DNA of 8,187 nucleotides from Gammaproteobacteria bacterium (GTDB lineage Bacteria > Pseudomonadota > Gammaproteobacteria > Pseudomonadales > Pseudohongiellaceae). Every line of letters begins with the position of its first letter. The stretch's first letter is position 1. The position numbers and the translations under genes were made by a program. Below are positions 6,203 through 8,187 of this stretch, in pieces. The stretch spans positions 1-8,187 of the forward strand of contig PWQG01000037.1 of assembly GCA_003556835.1 (NCBI GenBank), in the 5' to 3' direction. Under the pieces are notes generated by a model. It worked only from the letters and a program-made list of their open reading frames with translations, was not told the DNA's origin and did not search any database.

Positions 6203-7573
6203 CTACAGATGCTCCTCGGCATAAGCGGCAAGGAGCGATCGGGGAATGCCCTGCAGTTGCAGATTACCACCGTGCTCGAAATGTTTGAACCGTTCGGTCA
6301 GGTATGTCAATCCCGAACTCGTGGGCGTCAGGTAGGCGGTGTCAATCTGTGCCAGGTTGCCCAGACAGACCACTTTAGAACCGGTACCGGCCCGCGTGAC
6401 GATGGTTTTCATCTGGTGAGGGGTCAGATTCTGACTCTCATCAATGATGATGAAGCTTTGCTGGAAGCTGCGACCCCGGATGTAATTCAGTGACTTGAAT
6501 TGCAGGTGCACCCGCGACAGAACGTAGTCAACACTGCCTTCCCTGTTCTCATCATCCTGGTGCAGTGCCTCGAGATTATCGGTGATGGCGCCCAACCAGG
6601 GCTCCATTTTTTCGGTTTCGGTGCCCGGAAGAAACCCAATGTCCTCGTCCAGGGCCTGGGTGCTACGCGTGACGATGATGCGCCGGTACAGCTTCGACGG
6701 CACCGTCATCTCTATTGCAGCCGCAAGCGCCAGTATCGTTTTACCGGAACCGGCCGAACCGGTCAGGTTCACCAGGTGGATTTCCGGGTCCAGCAACAGA
6801 TCAAGCGCCATCGCCTGGTATACATCCCGCGGTTTCAGCCCCCAGGTTTCCTGCTCCATCATCGCCGGAAGATCCAGGTGCAGGAGACTGACCTGCGTAT
6901 CATTCAGCGCCACCACACGAGCCAGAAAACCGGTCTCATCCACCACAAACTGATTGGGGAACAGCTCCTGGGCCAGGGCATCACGCGACAGATGGTAGTA
7001 GGTACGCGCATTCGCCTGTTCGGTTTGCACTTCTTCCACACTGTCCCAGATACTGCCGGAAAGTGCCAGATATCCGCGGTTCAACTGATTGATATCAGTC
7101 AGCAGCTGATCGCTGTGATAGTCCTCGGCAGCAATGCCACAGGCTCGCGCCTTGAGCCGCATGTTGATGTCTTTGGTGACCAGTACCACGCGCCGGTCCT
7201 CATGACGGTGCTGAAGATGAGCAACTGCATTGAGGATCTTGTTGTCATTGAGATGTTCAGGAAGGATTCTGCTGTTTTCGGGCGTTTCCATCATCAGCAC
7301 GGAAAGCGATCCTCTCGGCGGCTCATCATTGGCCCGCCTGATCGGTACACCCTGCTCGACTTCTTTCGGTGTGGCCTTACCCAGCATCCGATCCACTTCC
7401 CGAATGGCCTGACGGCAGTCAGCGGCCAGTGCAGTACGCCCGACCTTGAGCTTGTCCAGCTCCTCCAGCACGGTGATGGGGAGAATCACCCGGTGTTCAT
7501 CAAAATTGCGTATGGCTGTGGGATCGTGGATCAGGACATTCGTATCCACAACGTAAAAAATGGCATCAGCCAT
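6203..7573 (-). CDS. PIN-PhoH fusion protein (PhoH2/YlaK-type RNase-helicase)
   Basis: The 456-residue protein joins an N-terminal PIN nuclease domain to a C-terminal PhoH ATPase domain, the architecture of PhoH2 proteins, which couple RNA unwinding with RNA cleavage in the family members that were tested. The PIN domain (about 6-150) keeps the acidic metal-binding residues: D10 (VVDTNVLI), E37/E38 (VLEELD), D110 (LNDNKIL) and D135 (VTKDINM). The PhoH domain (about 245-455) has the Walker A motif GSAGSGKT (272-279), the Walker B motif FIIIDE (374-379) and the family segment YIRGRSF (364-370). The start ATG 7573 is set by GGGGTGA six bases upstream, a ribosome binding site that overlaps the stop codon of the upstream oadB gene, so translation is probably coupled. 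Despite the name, nothing here links it to phosphate control; no Pho box precedes it in the window. Confidence 0.93.
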   Translation of the reverse strand: MADAIFYVVDTNVLIHDPTAIRNFDEHRVILPITVLEELDKLKVGRTALAADCRQAIREVDRMLGKATPKEVEQGVPIRRANDEPPRGSLSVLMMETPENSRILPEHLNDNKILNAVAHLQHRHEDRRVVLVTKDINMRLKARACGIAAEDYHSDQLLTDINQLNRGYLALSGSIWDSVEEVQTEQANARTYYHLSRDALAQELFPNQFVVDETGFLARVVALNDTQVSLLHLDLPAMMEQETWGLKPRDVYQAMALDLLLDPEIHLVNLTGSAGSGKTILALAAAIEMTVPSKLYRRIIVTRSTQALDEDIGFLPGTETEKMEPWLGAITDNLEALHQDDENREGSVDYVLSRVHLQFKSLNYIRGRSFQQSFIIIDESQNLTPHQMKTIVTRAGTGSKVVCLGNLAQIDTAYLTPTSSGLTYLTERFKHFEHGGNLQLQGIPRSLLAAYAEEHL

Positions 7574-7579
7574 GCAGCG

Positions 7580-7586
7580 TCACCCC
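7580..7586 (-). promoter_or_regulatory. Ribosome binding site of phoH2 overlapping the oadB stop codon
   Basis: On the minus strand GGGGTGA holds both the Shine-Dalgarno sequence for the ATG at 7573 and the TGA that ends the upstream decarboxylase gene. Ribosomes finishing oadB would therefore sit on the start region of the next gene. Confidence 0.7.
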
Positions 7587-8187
7587 ACAACCTGGATCAA
7601 TATACCTGCCGCAATGGCTGAACCGATCACACCGGCAACATTCGGTCCCATCGCGTGCATGAGGAGGAAATTGTGCGGGTTGGCTTCGGTGCCCACACGA
7701 TTCACCACACGCGCAGCCATCGGCACGGCCGAAACGCCTGCCGCACCAATCAGCGGGTTGATTTGCTCACGGGTCAGCAGGTTCATAAGCTTCCCCATCA
7801 ATACACCAGTCGCCGTACCGATGGCAAAAGCCACCATCCCCAACGCCAGAATACCCAGTGTACTCGCGACCAGAAACTCTTCAGCCATCAGTCTGGAACC
7901 AACCGCCAGTCCCAGGAGAATGGTGACGGTGTTGATCAGGGCGTTCTGTGCTGTCTTGGTCAGCCGATCGACCACGCCACACTCGCGCATCAGGTTACCC
8001 AGACAGAACATGCCGAGCAATGGCGCCGCCGACGGCACTGCCAGGGCCACGAGAATCAGCAATAACAGGGGAAATGCGATTTTTTCCTTCTGTGACACCA
8101 CCCGCAATTGTGTCATCTGGATGACCCGTTCTTTCTTCGTGGTGAGCAGCCGCATTATCGGCGGCTGGATCAGGGGCACCAGCGCCA
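7580..8187 (-). CDS. oadB: Na+-translocating decarboxylase beta subunit (OadB), N-terminus outside the window
   Basis: The visible 201 residues are the C-terminal part of the multispanning beta subunit of biotin-dependent sodium-pump decarboxylases (oxaloacetate, methylmalonyl-CoA or glutaconyl-CoA). This subunit releases CO2 from carboxybiotin and exports Na+ across the inner membrane. Seen here are the family sequences PLIQPPIMRLLTT, APLLGMFCLGNLMRECG, NPLIGAAGVSAVPMAARV and a C-terminal HAMGPNVAGVIGSA. The residues equivalent to Klebsiella OadB N373, G377, S382 and R389, implicated in Na+ and proton movement, are all present in the NPLIGAAGVSAVPMAAR stretch. Several hydrophobic segments fit the membrane location. 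Oxaloacetate is the likeliest substrate in gammaproteobacteria, but the alpha subunit, which would decide, should lie upstream beyond the right edge. The phoH2-type gene follows in the same direction after six bases. Confidence 0.92.
   Translation of the reverse strand, partial: ALVPLIQPPIMRLLTTKKERVIQMTQLRVVSQKEKIAFPLLLLILVALAVPSAAPLLGMFCLGNLMRECGVVDRLTKTAQNALINTVTILLGLAVGSRLMAEEFLVASTLGILALGMVAFAIGTATGVLMGKLMNLLTREQINPLIGAAGVSAVPMAARVVNRVGTEANPHNFLLMHAMGPNVAGVIGSAIAAGILIQVVG

Noticed and set aside
6011..6493. Plus-strand frame overlapping the cysE end and running on past it; possible frameshifted CysE tail
   Set aside because: The alternate frame reads NDGEI near the cysE end, loosely like the E. 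coli YGDGI tail, but it continues without a stop into the region opposite the PhoH gene. I see no evidence for a frameshift.
6203..7573. Assigning the PIN-PhoH gene to the phosphate regulon because of its name and the nearby phoBRU genes
   Set aside because: No Pho box is visible before it, it is joined to oadB instead, and two unrelated genes separate it from the Pho locus.
6500..7621. Long open frame (373 codons) on the plus strand opposite the PIN-PhoH gene
   Set aside because: It mirrors a well-conserved gene with intact PIN and Walker motifs, and has no recognisable family features or ribosome binding site.

Overview
The window reads as chromosomal DNA of a gammaproteobacterium. It is moderately GC-rich and densely coding, and PhoB, PhoR, PhoU and CysE can be matched almost end to end to my memory of the E. 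coli proteins. A sodium-pump decarboxylase beta subunit and an ArnT/PMT-like glycosyltransferase suggest an environmental, possibly marine or sulfur-cycle lineage, but that is a guess and I do not name a genus. I see no rRNA, tRNA, insertion sequence, phage gene or CRISPR array.

Left part (1-3283), a phosphate-control locus. A truncated minus-strand gene at the left edge encodes only a signal peptide. It is divergent from phoB (347-1060), which is followed by phoR (1139-2461, TTG start). phoU (2469-3194, minus) converges on phoR with seven bases between the stop codons. Two good Pho boxes, at 278-295 before phoB and 3266-3283 before phoU, each sit exactly ten bases upstream of a -10-like hexamer. 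The simplest reading is that PhoR phosphorylates PhoB under phosphate limitation, PhoB~P raises transcription of phoBR and of phoU, and PhoU feeds back to damp PhoR. Here phoU has its own PhoB-responsive promoter instead of lying at the end of a pst operon.

Middle part (3284-6162). A multispanning GT39-type glycosyltransferase with an added C-terminal Ig-like domain (3365-5302, TTG start) is divergent from phoU and has its own TATAAT promoter. cysE (5383-6162), the first step of cysteine synthesis, follows behind a separate sigma-70-like promoter. Its protein lacks the usual C-terminal tail ending in isoleucine.

Right part (6203-8187, minus). A probable operon runs inward from the right edge: the C-terminal two thirds of a beta subunit of the Na+-translocating decarboxylase family (oadB), then a PIN-PhoH (PhoH2-type) RNase/helicase gene whose ribosome binding site overlaps the oadB stop codon. 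This gene converges on cysE with 40 bases between.

I do not find a new biological system. The points most worth a second look are the two-Pho-box arrangement with convergent phoU, the glycosyltransferase-Ig architecture, the shortened CysE tail, and the coupled oadB-phoH2 pair.
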